NCBI GenBank assembly: GCA_002869895.2
Contig: NEWP02000010.1
Location: 28,251-92,250, forward strand
Direction: 5' to 3'
Origin: Nitrospira sp. CG24E
Lineage (GTDB): Bacteria > Nitrospirota > Nitrospiria > Nitrospirales > Nitrospiraceae
DNA: 64,000 nt
The notes beneath the pieces were generated by a model. The model did not search any database. It was not told the origin of the DNA and saw only the letters and a list, made by a program, of their open reading frames with translations. How positions within the stretch are numbered: position 1 is the first letter of the stretch; each line of letters opens with the position of its first letter. Position numbers and translations under genes: made by a program. Positions 53,537 through 64,000 of this stretch are shown piece after piece.

Positions 53537-55005
53537 GCCGTTTCCCCTTGTTTCGTGAGGGGTAAAACAAACCGTACCGTCGTTCCCTTCTTGGCCTCGC
53601 TTTCGATCCAAATCCGTCCTCCATGTGCTTCGACCACTTTTTTTGCCAGGGCCAGCCCAAGGCCACTGCCTGGTGTAGCATGTTTGGCCTTCGTCCGTCC
53701 CTGATAGAACCGTTCGAAGATATACGGCAGATCTTCGGCCTGGATACCGGGCCCCCCATCGGTCACGCTCACCTCAAGAACTCCCGCTTTCGGATCCGGC
53801 TTCATGAGCAATTTGACGATGCCCCCTTCCGAGCTGAATTTTAAGGCGTTTGAGAGCAAATTATCGAGTACTTGTTCAATTCGAAGCGCATCGGCCTTGA
53901 CCCACACACGCGGTGAGGGCGATTCCAGCAAGAGCTGTACATGCTTGGCATCGGCAAGGAGCTGGACCTTATTGACCGACATATCTGTGACGCGCTTCAG
54001 ATCCGTCGGAACAATTCGATACTCCATCATCCCAGCATCCATTTTGGAGAGATCCAGAATGGTGGAGATGAGGGTGATCAGCCTGCGACTGCTGTCCGCC
54101 ATGATACGCAAGGTCGTGCGCTGTTCTTGCGACAGGGGGCCTGGAATTTCATCCAATAGTAGATGGGTGCCCTCTTGGATCGAGGCCATGGGCGTACGTA
54201 ATTCATGGGAAACGTGAGCGAGAAACTCCCCCTTCATATCATCCAGCTCTTGGAGTTTTGCGCCCATCCAGTTGACGGAGTCGACGAGGTCGCGCAACTC
54301 GCTAGGAGCGCGGATATTCAGCGACGTACGGAAATTTCCCTGACCTATCTGTTTGATATGGTTCTGCAATTGGCGAAGTGGGCGCAGGACTGAGTAGCTG
54401 GCAAAACCTGCGAGAGCAATGCCGAAGACAAGGGCCAGCAGAACCAGTTGCTCTGTCACCGCTTCGGCCTGCGCCGAGCTCTCCCGCGACCGGCTGACTC
54501 CGACACTGATGCCAGTCTCGTGCAGACTGATAAACTGTTGGAGAGTGGCTGTGATGCGGTCCATCAAGGCATCTCGCCGACCTTCATAGCCCGCCGACGG
54601 AGCGGGTGGAGATGAAATTCCATGCTCCAATTCCGCGCGGAATATCATGAGCCGCTCTTGCTGCAGATGCTTGGCATCTTGAAGGATTTGAACACCTTGG
54701 GGAGTAAGCTCTTGTAATTCAAGGCTCTGGAGGCCGCGATGGAATTCGTCGACCTCTTCATCGAAATGTTGCAAGAATGTCGCGTCACGCACAGCTAAGT
54801 ACTTCTTTTCGCTATTGAGTTGGGCAAACAGCACGGTCAGCAGACGTTTGGCCGACTCAATGGCCGGGTAATGTTGAGTCGCCATGTTGGCGCTCAACGC
54901 AGTCAACTGGCGTAGTTGAAACAGGGCATAGAGATTGACCCCTGCCATCACCACAATGATGACGAGGGAGGTCAGAACGATCCGCCAGAAGATCGATAAG
55001 CGCAC
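53533..55005 (-). CDS. Sensor histidine kinase (GlrK/QseE-like)
   Basis: A 490-residue membrane kinase. The first transmembrane helix lies at about 9-31 (IVLTSLVIIVVMAGVNLYAL) and the second at about 187-206 (LVLLALVFGIALAGFASYSV), enclosing a helical periplasmic sensor. A HAMP domain follows, then the phospho-acceptor His267 in FLAHVSHELRTPMAS. The ATP-binding boxes are LDNLLSNALKFS (N), VTDGGPGIQAEDLP (G1), FERFYQG, and GSGLGLALAKKVVE (G2). It opens the operon with the lipoprotein and the sigma-54 regulator. Confidence 0.9.
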   Translation of the reverse strand: MRLSIFWRIVLTSLVIIVVMAGVNLYALFQLRQLTALSANMATQHYPAIESAKRLLTVLFAQLNSEKKYLAVRDATFLQHFDEEVDEFHRGLQSLELQELTPQGVQILQDAKHLQQERLMIFRAELEHGISSPPAPSAGYEGRRDALMDRITATLQQFISLHETGISVGVSRSRESSAQAEAVTEQLVLLALVFGIALAGFASYSVLRPLRQLQNHIKQIGQGNFRTSLNIRAPSELRDLVDSVNWMGAKLQELDDMKGEFLAHVSHELRTPMASIQEGTHLLLDEIPGPLSQEQRTTLRIMADSSRRLITLISTILDLSKMDAGMMEYRIVPTDLKRVTDMSVNKVQLLADAKHVQLLLESPSPRVWVKADALRIEQVLDNLLSNALKFSSEGGIVKLLMKPDPKAGVLEVSVTDGGPGIQAEDLPYIFERFYQGRTKAKHATPGSGLGLALAKKVVEAHGGRIWIESEAKKGTTVRFVLPLTKQGETA

Positions 55006-55181
55006 GAGAAACGCTCTTTCTCAGCCTTGCAAATCCACGATATCTGTATAGGCCGTAGGTAATTCCATACACTATTTCCCCATGTCACTCAAGCAATCAG
55101 ACAAACACCATCTCGTCTGTATCATTCCCTCTTGCGGAGAGCGGATAGGCCTGGAGCATACGAAAGGCTGCCTACTGACCC

Positions 55182-56003
55182 CTACTTGAATGGCGACACA
55201 AACCGGCGCTGGCGTCGTGACACCCCATGAAGCGATGCAAAGAGATGGCCACGAAATAACAACATCGCCACGGCAAGAGGTGGAGTCAAAAGCAAACCGA
55301 GATACCAACTGATTGAGGAAGGAATACCGGCATAGTCCAACCACCCCCCGAGAATCGTGAACGGCAGCACAAGGAGCTGAGAAAAATCCAAACCGCCCCC
55401 CCTCCCCACTCGACTGGAGAGAGAGAAAAACGCTCGAAACCCCGTGGGCGAGAGGACAAGGGGGATGAGGATCAAGGCAAAGGGAAGAAACCATTCAATC
55501 CAATTCTCAAGGACGAACTCATACGAAGTCTTCAACACTTCAAGCGGAGAGTCATGCCGAACCTGATAGATAATTTCCGGTGCAGGGTTCAGTAAAAGAA
55601 AGATGAGCAGGAACACCGCATACGAGAGGAGCTGGCCATAGGGATTCGTCTGCATCGTCAGATCGAGCGCCATGAGCGGCAGCCATAGAATAAACCCAAC
55701 ACCGATGACGGCCCAAAAATAGTGACCGACGCTGCCATAGATGTCCTGGAAGGTAAGGGCCCTCGCAGGGCTGAGCGCTTGCTCGATCAGGCTCAGGGTG
55801 GCGCCGACCAAGAGCGCATTCACCGCACCAAGCAGAAATCCTCCGATCATACCGAGCGACGACGCGAGTTGACTGGCCAGCATCAGGATGGCGCCGAATC
55901 CCACCACGGCCAGCATAGCCATCCAGCCGCGAGCGAGGGACTGTCCTGTTTTACGAAGAGCGTTCCGATAGAGTAGGAGCGTTTCCGTCAGAATGCGCGA
56001 CAT
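55182..56003 (-). CDS. Polytopic membrane protein, unknown function
   Basis: ATG 56003 (MSRILTETLLLYRNALRK) is preferred to the longer frame. The 273-residue product has about six hydrophobic segments (MAMLAVVGFGAILMLASQL, GGFLLGAVNALLVGATLSLI, FWAVIGVGFILWLPLMALDL, LLSYAVFLLIFLLLN, WFLPFALILIPLVL, YLGLLLTPPLAVAMLLF). No transport or enzyme motif is apparent. It is separate from the kinase operon by about 175 bases. Confidence 0.65.
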   Translation of the reverse strand: MSRILTETLLLYRNALRKTGQSLARGWMAMLAVVGFGAILMLASQLASSLGMIGGFLLGAVNALLVGATLSLIEQALSPARALTFQDIYGSVGHYFWAVIGVGFILWLPLMALDLTMQTNPYGQLLSYAVFLLIFLLLNPAPEIIYQVRHDSPLEVLKTSYEFVLENWIEWFLPFALILIPLVLSPTGFRAFFSLSSRVGRGGGLDFSQLLVLPFTILGGWLDYAGIPSSISWYLGLLLTPPLAVAMLLFRGHLFASLHGVSRRQRRFVSPFK

Positions 56004-56129
56004 AGCAGACAATAGTCCGCGGGAACTTGCCCGGTCAAGCCGACAACCCCCCGGAGAGGTTGACTTCACCTATCCTATGATTATGTGAATGGGAACGCTA
56101 CACTCGAATGAGCGGAGAGGAGTGATCCA

Positions 56130-58724
56130 ATGGACATGAACCGCACGACGATCAAACTACAAGAGGCGCTCCAAACCGCATCCTCCCATGCCTCACGTCG
56201 CAGTCATCAGGGGATCGACGTGGAGCACCTTCTGCTGGCGTTTGTGGAACAGGAGGGAGGGCTCGCCTCCTCTCTTCTCGAACAGGCAGGCTTGTCCTTG
56301 TCTTCCGTTCATCAGGCGCTGGAGCAGGCGCTCGCCAAGTTGCCTCAAGTGCAGGGTGCCGGGACAAGTCCAGGACAGCTCCACATCGCCGCTCGGCTCA
56401 GCCAGGTCTTGGCCAAAGCTGAAGACGAACAACGTACATTGAAGGACGACTATCTGAGTGTCGAACATGTCGTCCTCGCCATGGTCCAAGAGGGGGGCGT
56501 CTTCAAAAAGCTTGGGTTGACCAAAGAACGGCTCCTGAGCGCACTCCAACAGGTACGGGGATCTCAACGTGTCACGAGCCAGGACCCCGAAGGCACCTAC
56601 CAGGCGTTGGAAAAATACGGCAGAGATCTCACCAGATTTGCGGGGCAAGGAAAACTCGATCCCGTCATCGGACGCGATGAAGAAATCCGCCGAGTCGTAC
56701 AGATTCTCTCCCGGAGAACCAAGAACAATCCTGTGCTCATCGGCGAACCGGGCGTCGGAAAAACCGCGATCGTCGAAGGGCTGGCCTCTCGCATTATCAA
56801 GGGAGACGTGCCGGAAGGGCTGAAAAAGAAACGCGTCATTACGCTCGACATGGGATCATTAGTAGCAGGCGCAAAGTTTCGCGGCGAATTCGAGGAGCGA
56901 TTGAAGGCGGTTCTCAAAGAGGTACAGGCGGCAGAAGGACAAGTCTTATTGTTTATCGACGAGCTACATACGGTCGTGGGAGCCGGCGCGGCGGAAGGGG
57001 CCATGGACGCGGCCAATCTGCTCAAGCCCATGCTGGCCCGCGGCGAATTGCATTTGATCGGCGCCACGACCCTGGATGAATATCGAAAACATATTGAAAA
57101 GGATGCGGCGTTGGAGCGGCGATTCCAAACGGTGCTAGTCGATCAGCCGACCGTGGAGGATACCATTTCGATTCTGCGCGGCCTCAAGGAACGTTACGAA
57201 ATACACCACGGAGTGCGCATCAAAGACGCCGCGCTGGTCGCAGCCGCGAAACTCTCGAACCGGTACATCGCCGACCGATTTTTGCCGGACAAAGCCATCG
57301 ATCTGGTCGATGAGTCGGCCGCCCGCCTACGAACGGAAATCGATAGTTTGCCGGCTGAGCTTGACGAAGTCTCCCGTAAGGTCCTGCAGTTGGAGATCGA
57401 GCGTGAGGCTCTACGAAAAGAACAGGATCAGGCCAGCCAGGCAAGGCTGACCACGCTCGAACTCGAGCTGAGCGAGAGACAAAGCGACCTGCAAGCGCTT
57501 ACAACCAGATGGGATTCTGAAAAAACATCGGTGGCGCAATTGCGCAAGACTCGTGAAGCGATGGAAGAGGTGAAGCGGGAAATGGAGCGGGCCGAACGGG
57601 CCTACGATCTCAATCGTGTGGCGGAGCTGCGATACGGAGAGTTGCCTCGCCTGGAACGGGAACTCGCATTGGAACAGGAACAGCTCAGCGAAAAACAGGG
57701 CAAAAGCCGGTTACTCAAAGAAGAGGTCGATGAAGACGACATCGCGGCCATCGTAAGCCGCTGGACCGGAATTCCTGTCGCCCGGCTGGTCGAAGGTGAA
57801 ACGGAGAAACTCTTAAAACTGGGCGAGCTGCTTCATCAGCGCGTGGTCGGCCAGAATGAAGCGGTAGCGGCGGTCGCCGATGCAGTCCTCCGCGCACGCT
57901 CAGGCATCAAAGACCCGAACAGACCCATTGGCTCGTTTCTGTTCCTCGGTCCGACCGGAGTCGGAAAGACCGAGTTGGCGAGAACCCTTGCCGCAACGCT
58001 CTTCGACGACGAGGCCAACCTGATTCGGATCGATATGTCCGAGTACATGGAGAAACACACGGTGGCCCGTCTCATCGGAGCTCCGCCTGGCTACATCGGG
58101 TACGAAGAAGGAGGGCAACTGACTGAAGCGGTCCGCCGGCGCCCCTTTTCCGTCATCCTGTTCGACGAGATCGAAAAAGCTCATCACGACGTCTTCAATG
58201 TCTTGCTCCAAGTGTTGGACGACGGACGGCTGACGGACTCGCAGGGCCGGACCGTCGATTTCAAGAATACCGTGTTGATCATGACATCGAACATCGGCAG
58301 CCCGCAGATTCTTGAGGCGCAACAACGGCAGGCTTCCTACGATGAAGTCTGTGCCCTTGTGATGGCGGAACTACGGGAACACTTCCGTCCAGAATTCTTA
58401 AATCGCATCGATGAGACGGTGGTATTCCATGCTCTGGGAACAGAGCAGCTCACCAAGATTGTAGAGATTCAACTCGAACGGTTGCGGACGCGCTTGGTGG
58501 AACGACGGATTTCTCTCTCGGTGACACCGGCGGCGTTACAGTATCTGGGTGAGCGCGGCTACGATCCGACCTATGGAGCGAGGCCCTTGAAGCGATTGAT
58601 TCAACAGGAAGTTGAAACGCCGATGGCGCGCCAGTTGGTCAAAGGCGAATTACGCGATGGAGAAACGGCGACTGTGGATCTGAAAGACCGGCAGATCGTC
58701 ATCGTGCCGACGGTCGCGGGCTAA
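56130..58724 (+). CDS. clpB: ClpB disaggregase
   Basis: An 864-residue Hsp100 chaperone that, with DnaK, dissolves protein aggregates. The two N-terminal Clp repeats occupy the first 145 residues. The first AAA+ domain has [17 protein letters not shown] near 200 and [15 protein letters not shown] long coiled-coil middle domain lies at about 400-520 ([19 protein letters not shown]). The second has [20 protein letters not shown] near 608, [16 protein letters not shown], and [16 protein letters not shown] 56130 follows GAGAGGAGTG. No CIRCE element or obvious sigma-32-type site was recognised upstream. Confidence 0.96.
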   Translation: MDMNRTTIKLQEALQTASSHASRRSHQGIDVEHLLLAFVEQEGGLASSLLEQAGLSLSSVHQALEQALAKLPQVQGAGTSPGQLHIAARLSQVLAKAEDEQRTLKDDYLSVEHVVLAMVQEGGVFKKLGLTKERLLSALQQVRGSQRVTSQDPEGTYQALEKYGRDLTRFAGQGKLDPVIGRDEEIRRVVQILSRRTKNNPVLIGEPGVGKTAIVEGLASRIIKGDVPEGLKKKRVITLDMGSLVAGAKFRGEFEERLKAVLKEVQAAEGQVLLFIDELHTVVGAGAAEGAMDAANLLKPMLARGELHLIGATTLDEYRKHIEKDAALERRFQTVLVDQPTVEDTISILRGLKERYEIHHGVRIKDAALVAAAKLSNRYIADRFLPDKAIDLVDESAARLRTEIDSLPAELDEVSRKVLQLEIEREALRKEQDQASQARLTTLELELSERQSDLQALTTRWDSEKTSVAQLRKTREAMEEVKREMERAERAYDLNRVAELRYGELPRLERELALEQEQLSEKQGKSRLLKEEVDEDDIAAIVSRWTGIPVARLVEGETEKLLKLGELLHQRVVGQNEAVAAVADAVLRARSGIKDPNRPIGSFLFLGPTGVGKTELARTLAATLFDDEANLIRIDMSEYMEKHTVARLIGAPPGYIGYEEGGQLTEAVRRRPFSVILFDEIEKAHHDVFNVLLQVLDDGRLTDSQGRTVDFKNTVLIMTSNIGSPQILEAQQRQASYDEVCALVMAELREHFRPEFLNRIDETVVFHALGTEQLTKIVEIQLERLRTRLVERRISLSVTPAALQYLGERGYDPTYGARPLKRLIQQEVETPMARQLVKGELRDGETATVDLKDRQIVIVPTVAG

Positions 58725-58732
58725 CAGGCGGA

Positions 58733-58815
58733 AGGTTGGTCTATCTGGTTAGCTAAGAGTCGATCGTACTCAACGAGTGACAAGACAGACCAGACAGACC
58801 GAATAGACCACATGA
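58733..58815. repeat. Internally repetitive palindrome between convergent genes
   Basis: GGTTGGTCTATCTGGTT on the left is mirrored by AGACAGACCAGACAGACC and GAATAGACC on the right, with TGAGT/ACTCA-like units in the middle. It fills the gap between the stops of clpB and the convergent small gene, so it may also serve as a bidirectional terminator. Confidence 0.6.
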
Positions 58816-58825
58816 ACAAGACGCT

Positions 58826-59251
58826 TCAACCGAGGAGGACTGACCCGCCCTTCAGATCCTGCGTGGTGCCGCTGGCACGGAGTTTGTCGATGTGCCACTC
58901 TGTGGGAGACACGTGAATGACATGGCCCTTGATCGTGTGAAACTCTCCTTTCGTAAAGGCCACAAAGTCAGGCCCCTTCACGTCCATCTGTAAAATCACG
59001 GTTCCTGATGCCGAATGGGTGAGCCGCAGACTCTTCGACCTCCTGTCCACTTCATACGCACGTCGTTCGTTGACCATCAGAGTACTATCGATAAGTTTTG
59101 CCGTCACGTTGCCACCTGCATCGAATAGTGCAAAGTTTACCAGTACGTCGCCCGTCGTCGGTTTCAGCGCCAGTTGAATCTGTGGAACGCCTTCAATTTC
59201 AATCATGCCGTCGGTATTACGGTACAGGTTCGAACCTACTTCCACGTCCAT
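58826..59251 (-). CDS. Hypothetical protein, 141 residues
   Basis: A beta-rich protein (MIEIEGVPQIQLALKPTTGD, VLVNFALFDAGGNVTAKLI, SGTVILQMDVKGPDFVAFTK, HVIHVSPTEWHIDKLRASG) with no signal peptide, membrane span or metal motif. It looks like one compact beta-sandwich and I cannot name the family. It and the small membrane protein upstream are on the same strand with a 37-base gap. Confidence 0.5.
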   Translation of the reverse strand: MDVEVGSNLYRNTDGMIEIEGVPQIQLALKPTTGDVLVNFALFDAGGNVTAKLIDSTLMVNERRAYEVDRRSKSLRLTHSASGTVILQMDVKGPDFVAFTKGEFHTIKGHVIHVSPTEWHIDKLRASGTTQDLKGGSVLLG

Positions 59252-59288
59252 GTATAGCCTCTTAGCGCGACGATAAGTGACATATCCC

Positions 59289-59504
59289 TTATGACTTCTT
59301 GATACGATCGAGGATCAATGCAACGCAGCCACCGAGCAGTCCCCCTCCGACGATGGTCGTGAGCAATTCGACCAATTTGAGTCCCCAGACGGACCCCTGT
59401 GTTTGCATCGCTTCACGAATGCCCCCCTGCAGCATGATCACGGCCAACGCCATGGTGGAACCGACAATAAACCACCAGAGAAAAACTTTCATAGCTGGCC
59501 ACAC
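59289..59504 (-). CDS. Small membrane protein with two helices, 71 residues
   Basis: Two hydrophobic helices (FLWWFIVGSTMALAVIMLQG and VELLTTIVGGGLLGGCVALI) joined by a short polar loop (REAMQTQGSVWGLK), ending in DRIKKS. It is clearly an inner membrane protein of the minimal two-helix type, but no function can be read. The start could be the ATG at 59504 or the internal ATG four codons later (MKVFLWWF). Confidence 0.55.
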   Translation of the reverse strand: MWPAMKVFLWWFIVGSTMALAVIMLQGGIREAMQTQGSVWGLKLVELLTTIVGGGLLGGCVALILDRIKKS

Positions 59505-59513
59505 AAGATATCC

Positions 59514-61046
59514 TTAAAACTCCATTCGCCGGTCGAGGCTGCGGTATTGAATCGCTTCCGCCACGTGCAGCGGCTCAATCTTATCAGAGCCGGCAAGATC
59601 GGCAATGGTTCTCGCCACACGTACAATACGCCCATGGGCCCGAGCAGACAACCCAAGTTTAGTCAGCGCCTGCCCCAGAAGTTCCTGAGCCGGAAGCTCC
59701 AGACCACAGTACCGCTTCAGATGCCGCGGCTTCAACTGGGCATTGGTATGAATCCCGTCTTGACGGTACCGGTAAAGTTGCCGGTCCCGCGCCCCCTGAA
59801 CGCGTACTCGAATCGTAGCAGAACATTCCGGCATAGGGCCACGATCATGCAACTCCCGCACAGAGACCGGCGGAACGTCGATGTGCATGTCGAGCCTGTC
59901 TTGAAGCGGACCCGAGAGCCTGGCTCGATAGCGGCGAATTTGCTGCGGGGTACAGACGCATTCACGCGTACGGTCCCCATAATATCCGCAGGGACAGGGA
60001 TTCATCGCGGCGATCAACATGAATCGCGCAGGGTAGCGGAGCGAGCCACTGACCCTGGTCAGGGTCACATACCCATCCTCCAATGGCTGCCGTAATCCAT
60101 CCAGAACGGGCCGGCGAAACTCCGGGGACTCGTCCAGGAACAACACGCCATTATGCGCCAGGGAGACTTCTCCAGGCCGTGGGATTGTTCCGCCTCCAAT
60201 GAGTCCGGCATCGGAAATACTATGATGGGGAGCGCGAAATGGACGAACCGTCAGCAATGGATGGTGGGCCGGCAATTGTCCGGCTATGCTATGGACACGG
60301 GTCGTTTCGATCGCCTCTTCCGGCTCCATGAGGGGCAAAATCGTCGTGAGCCGTTTGGCCAACATCGTCTTGCCAGATCCGGGAGGTCCCACCATCAACA
60401 GATTGTGGCCTCCAGCTGCGGCAACCTCCAATGCCCGCTTCGCATGGTCTTGCCCCCTCACATCGCCATAATCGTCGTCCTCTGCCGGACGTGTAGCGAA
60501 GAACCGGTCCCGATCAGCCTGAGTCGGGTTCAGCGAAACCCTGCCGGTGAGAAATGCCACTGCCTCGGGAAGCGTATGGAGCGGATAGGCAATCACTCCC
60601 TCCACCATAGAGGCTTCTTGGCTGTTTTCAGCGGGCAAGAGCAGACTGTAGTCCGGCCGGCAGGCGATCCCGATGGAGAGGGCGCCGGCAATCGGCTTAA
60701 TGTTCCCGTCCAGCGAAAGTTCACCGACGCAAACACGACCTTGTATATTCTGGGGTGGAATGACTTCTTCTGCAACGAGGATCCCTATGGCAATGGCCAG
60801 GTCGAGCCCGGACCCTTCCTTCTTGATGCCTGCGGGAGCGAGATTCACAGTGATTTTCTTTGCAGGAAAATGAAAACCCGTATTCTTCAGCGCGGAACGG
60901 ACACGGTCGCGGCTCTCCCTCACTGTAGCATCCGGGAGACCGACGACCGAGAATTGTGGAAGCCCTCCGGCAATATCGACTTCCACATCGATCAGATGCG
61001 CATCGATACCGACGAGAGCTGCGCTCAAAACCTTGGCGAGCATCAA
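59514..61046 (-). CDS. YifB-family magnesium-chelatase-like AAA ATPase
   Basis: A 510-residue protein of the YifB/ComM family, linked to transformation and recombination in other bacteria. The N-terminal ChlI-like domain begins AKVLSAALVGIDAHLIDVE with PDATVRESRDRVRSAL. The AAA+ domain has GPPGSGKTMLAKRLTTILP, NGVLFLDESPEF, and PCPCGYYGDRTREC followed by RARLSGPLQDRLDMHID, and the C-terminal domain contains LSARAHGRIVRVARTIADL. Length and order are typical. ATG 61046 or the next-but-one codon starts it. Confidence 0.93.
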   Translation of the reverse strand: MMLAKVLSAALVGIDAHLIDVEVDIAGGLPQFSVVGLPDATVRESRDRVRSALKNTGFHFPAKKITVNLAPAGIKKEGSGLDLAIAIGILVAEEVIPPQNIQGRVCVGELSLDGNIKPIAGALSIGIACRPDYSLLLPAENSQEASMVEGVIAYPLHTLPEAVAFLTGRVSLNPTQADRDRFFATRPAEDDDYGDVRGQDHAKRALEVAAAGGHNLLMVGPPGSGKTMLAKRLTTILPLMEPEEAIETTRVHSIAGQLPAHHPLLTVRPFRAPHHSISDAGLIGGGTIPRPGEVSLAHNGVLFLDESPEFRRPVLDGLRQPLEDGYVTLTRVSGSLRYPARFMLIAAMNPCPCGYYGDRTRECVCTPQQIRRYRARLSGPLQDRLDMHIDVPPVSVRELHDRGPMPECSATIRVRVQGARDRQLYRYRQDGIHTNAQLKPRHLKRYCGLELPAQELLGQALTKLGLSARAHGRIVRVARTIADLAGSDKIEPLHVAEAIQYRSLDRRMEF

Positions 61047-61160
61047 AATTCCGGTTCAAAATGCGAGGCTGGTGAATTATAGGAACCCTGTTGAATTGTT
61101 GCAATCAAAACAACAGGAGGCGGCAGGAATATGGTTCCATTTCGGAACTCTCCAGGTATT

Positions 61161-61251
61161 TAGGCTGAGGGCTGAAGACTGAAGGCCGCGGCTGAGGAGC
61201 GGGACAGGCGCCGCCGCCCGCCCCTTCAGCCCATCCATCTTCAGCCTTCCC
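61161..61251. repeat. Internally repetitive palindrome upstream of yifB
   Basis: The left arm repeats GGCTGAGGGCTGAAGACTGAAGG and GGCTGAGGAG. The right arm has its complement (CCCCTTCAGCCC, CATCTTCAGCCTTCC). GC-rich GGGACAGGCGCC and GCCGCCCGCCCC flank the apex. It occupies the gap between yifB and the small gene at 61262. Confidence 0.7.
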
Positions 61252-61261
61252 ACCTGGGCAA

Positions 61262-61507
61262 TTACGAACGTTTCTTGATGTCCAGAATGTCCTGCTGAAA
61301 CCGGTCTCGCGCAGCCAAGAGAACCTTCCGGCGTCTCCATCGCCCCCAGGTCCACCATCGAAGGTGTTCTCGAAACCTGACGACCGGTGCCGGAGCGCTT
61401 CCACCTGGAGCATGCTGAAAATCATAGCCCTGATGCGATGCGCGATTCTCGAAGAATCGGCGGTAGAGGTGATCGTACAACCCTTTGTTTGAATCGCCTG
61501 CGCCCAC
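61262..61507 (-). CDS. Small hypothetical basic protein, 81 residues
   Basis: GTG 61507 has AAGGAGG at a good distance. The product (MGAGDSNKGLYDHLYRRFFE, then FREHLRWWTWGRWRRRKVLL) is strongly basic with several Trp residues and ends FQQDILDIKKRS. No known domain is recognised. It lies 10 bases after the DUF255 gene on the same strand and is probably co-transcribed with it. Confidence 0.6.
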   Translation of the reverse strand: MGAGDSNKGLYDHLYRRFFENRASHQGYDFQHAPGGSAPAPVVRFREHLRWWTWGRWRRRKVLLAARDRFQQDILDIKKRS

Positions 61508-61517
61508 GACAGCCTCC

Positions 61518-63569
<2,052 letters not shown>

Positions 63570-63620
63570 CGCATCTCCATTCGCATAGTCGGCATAGTAC
63601 CGTGACAGGCGCCGGTCTGC

Positions 63621-63656
63621 AACGAGTCAGTCTATGTTAACGAGTCAGTCTATGCT
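63621..63656. repeat. Tandem 18-bp direct repeat before the last gene
   Basis: AACGAGTCAGTCTATGTT (63621-63638) is followed directly by AACGAGTCAGTCTATGCT (63639-63656), 17 of 18 positions identical. The second copy runs into a -10-like TATAAT, so the repeat is in a good place for an operator. Confidence 0.75.
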
Positions 63657-63661
63657 ATAAT
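63656..63661 (+). promoter_or_regulatory. Promoter -10 box of the last gene
   Basis: A perfect TATAAT lies 28 bases before the start codon at 63689. No good -35 hexamer is visible at 16-18 bases upstream (TATGTT is the nearest), which suggests activation by a factor binding the tandem repeat. Confidence 0.45.
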
Positions 63662-63688
63662 TCTGTCCTCCCTTAAAAGGCTCACTTC

Positions 63689-64000
63689 ATGAACTGCTCA
63701 ACGCGCTGCGGCTCTCCCTCCTTTGTTGTGGTCATTCTTCTGGGAGTTATCCTCGCTCTGCTCCCCATAGGAACCCAAGTCTTCGCCCAATCGGAGGATG
63801 ACCAGCGTGCATGGCTTCAAGCCCTCGACAGCCTGTCGAGCGAACGCATGCTCGCCGACGTGCGCACGTTAAGCAGCCCGGCTTTCAACGGGCTGCAAAC
63901 CGGATCCGCCGATGACCTGCGATCCGCACAATGGGTTGCACGGGAATTGACTTTAGCGGGGGTACAACTACCGCTCATTGACAACAAAGGAATCGCCTTC
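63689..64000 (+). CDS. Secreted peptidase, probably M28-like (N-terminal part)
   Basis: The frame is open from ATG 63689 to the window end (104 codons), so only the N-terminus is seen. Residues 1-35 form a signal peptide (VVVILLGVILALLP, cleavage near VFAQ). The following RMLADVRTLSSPAFNGLQTG and DDLRSAQWVARELTLAGVQL match the start of M28 zinc aminopeptidases (… LASDxxxGR…G…AA…I…F…GL). The catalytic residues lie beyond the window, so the assignment is provisional. Confidence 0.6.
   Translation, partial: MNCSTRCGSPSFVVVILLGVILALLPIGTQVFAQSEDDQRAWLQALDSLSSERMLADVRTLSSPAFNGLQTGSADDLRSAQWVARELTLAGVQLPLIDNKGIAF

Overview
The window looks like chromosomal DNA of a Gram-negative bacterium, most likely a Nitrospira-type member of the Nitrospirota. 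This is an inference from the gene mix (outer-membrane barrel, OmpH/Skp, Lpp-type signal peptides, AddAB rather than RecBCD, a short-form Gnd beside Zwf, YifB, a YyaL-type DUF255 protein, a GlrK/lipoprotein/GlrR-like operon) and from intergenic palindromes of a kind I associate with that genus. No ribosomal RNA or other firm taxonomic marker lies in the window.

Layout. 1-16.9 kb is a patchwork of housekeeping and small conserved genes: the PhoU C-terminus, a lipoprotein gene broken by an in-frame TGA, PsiE, tRNA-Thr(UGU), a Sel1 protein whose signal peptide is out of frame, an outer-membrane barrel, a response regulator with a degenerate GGDEF domain, a run of small proteins (PII-like, HNH, VF530, YaeQ, SUI1), a PHD/RelE-type toxin-antitoxin pair, a methyltransferase, a ProA-like protein lacking the catalytic cysteine, threonine aldolase and a nucleotidyltransferase. 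17.0-19.5 kb holds gnd-zwf of the oxidative pentose phosphate route. 19.5-27.8 kb holds a thioredoxin, a GDSL esterase, a paired HEAT-repeat/HD-GYP operon, OmpH, a rhodanese, a radical-SAM protein and serS.

27.9-43.2 kb is an integrated element of about 15.3 kb. It is bounded by a 41-bp copy of the 5' half of tRNA-Ser(UGA) on the left and the intact tRNA-Ser on the right. Its right half is a mobility and replication module: a minus-strand, mostly overlapping cluster (ribbon-helix-helix protein, AlpA-like HTH, Toprim/DUF3631 primase-ATPase and small genes) facing a plus-strand zinc-ribbon gene and tyrosine integrase, with a shared control region between them. Its left half is cargo that looks like anti-invader defence: a coupled trio (SEC-C/PD-(D/E)XK protein, a second PD-(D/E)XK protein, a small protein) followed by a 1723-residue DUF4011-helicase-Vsr-like nuclease. 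I found no capsid, tail, terminase or conjugation genes, so it resembles a phage-satellite or other integrative replicon carrying a defence payload.

43.4-64 kb returns to core genome: a zincin, addBA, two small redox/zinc proteins, a sigma-54 two-component operon with a lipoprotein, a membrane protein, clpB, small unknown genes, yifB, a DUF255 thioredoxin-domain protein and the start of a secreted, probably M28-like, peptidase. Many intergenic gaps hold long imperfect palindromes. At least three families can be told apart, one of them with a conserved apical core carried on unrelated but self-complementary arms.
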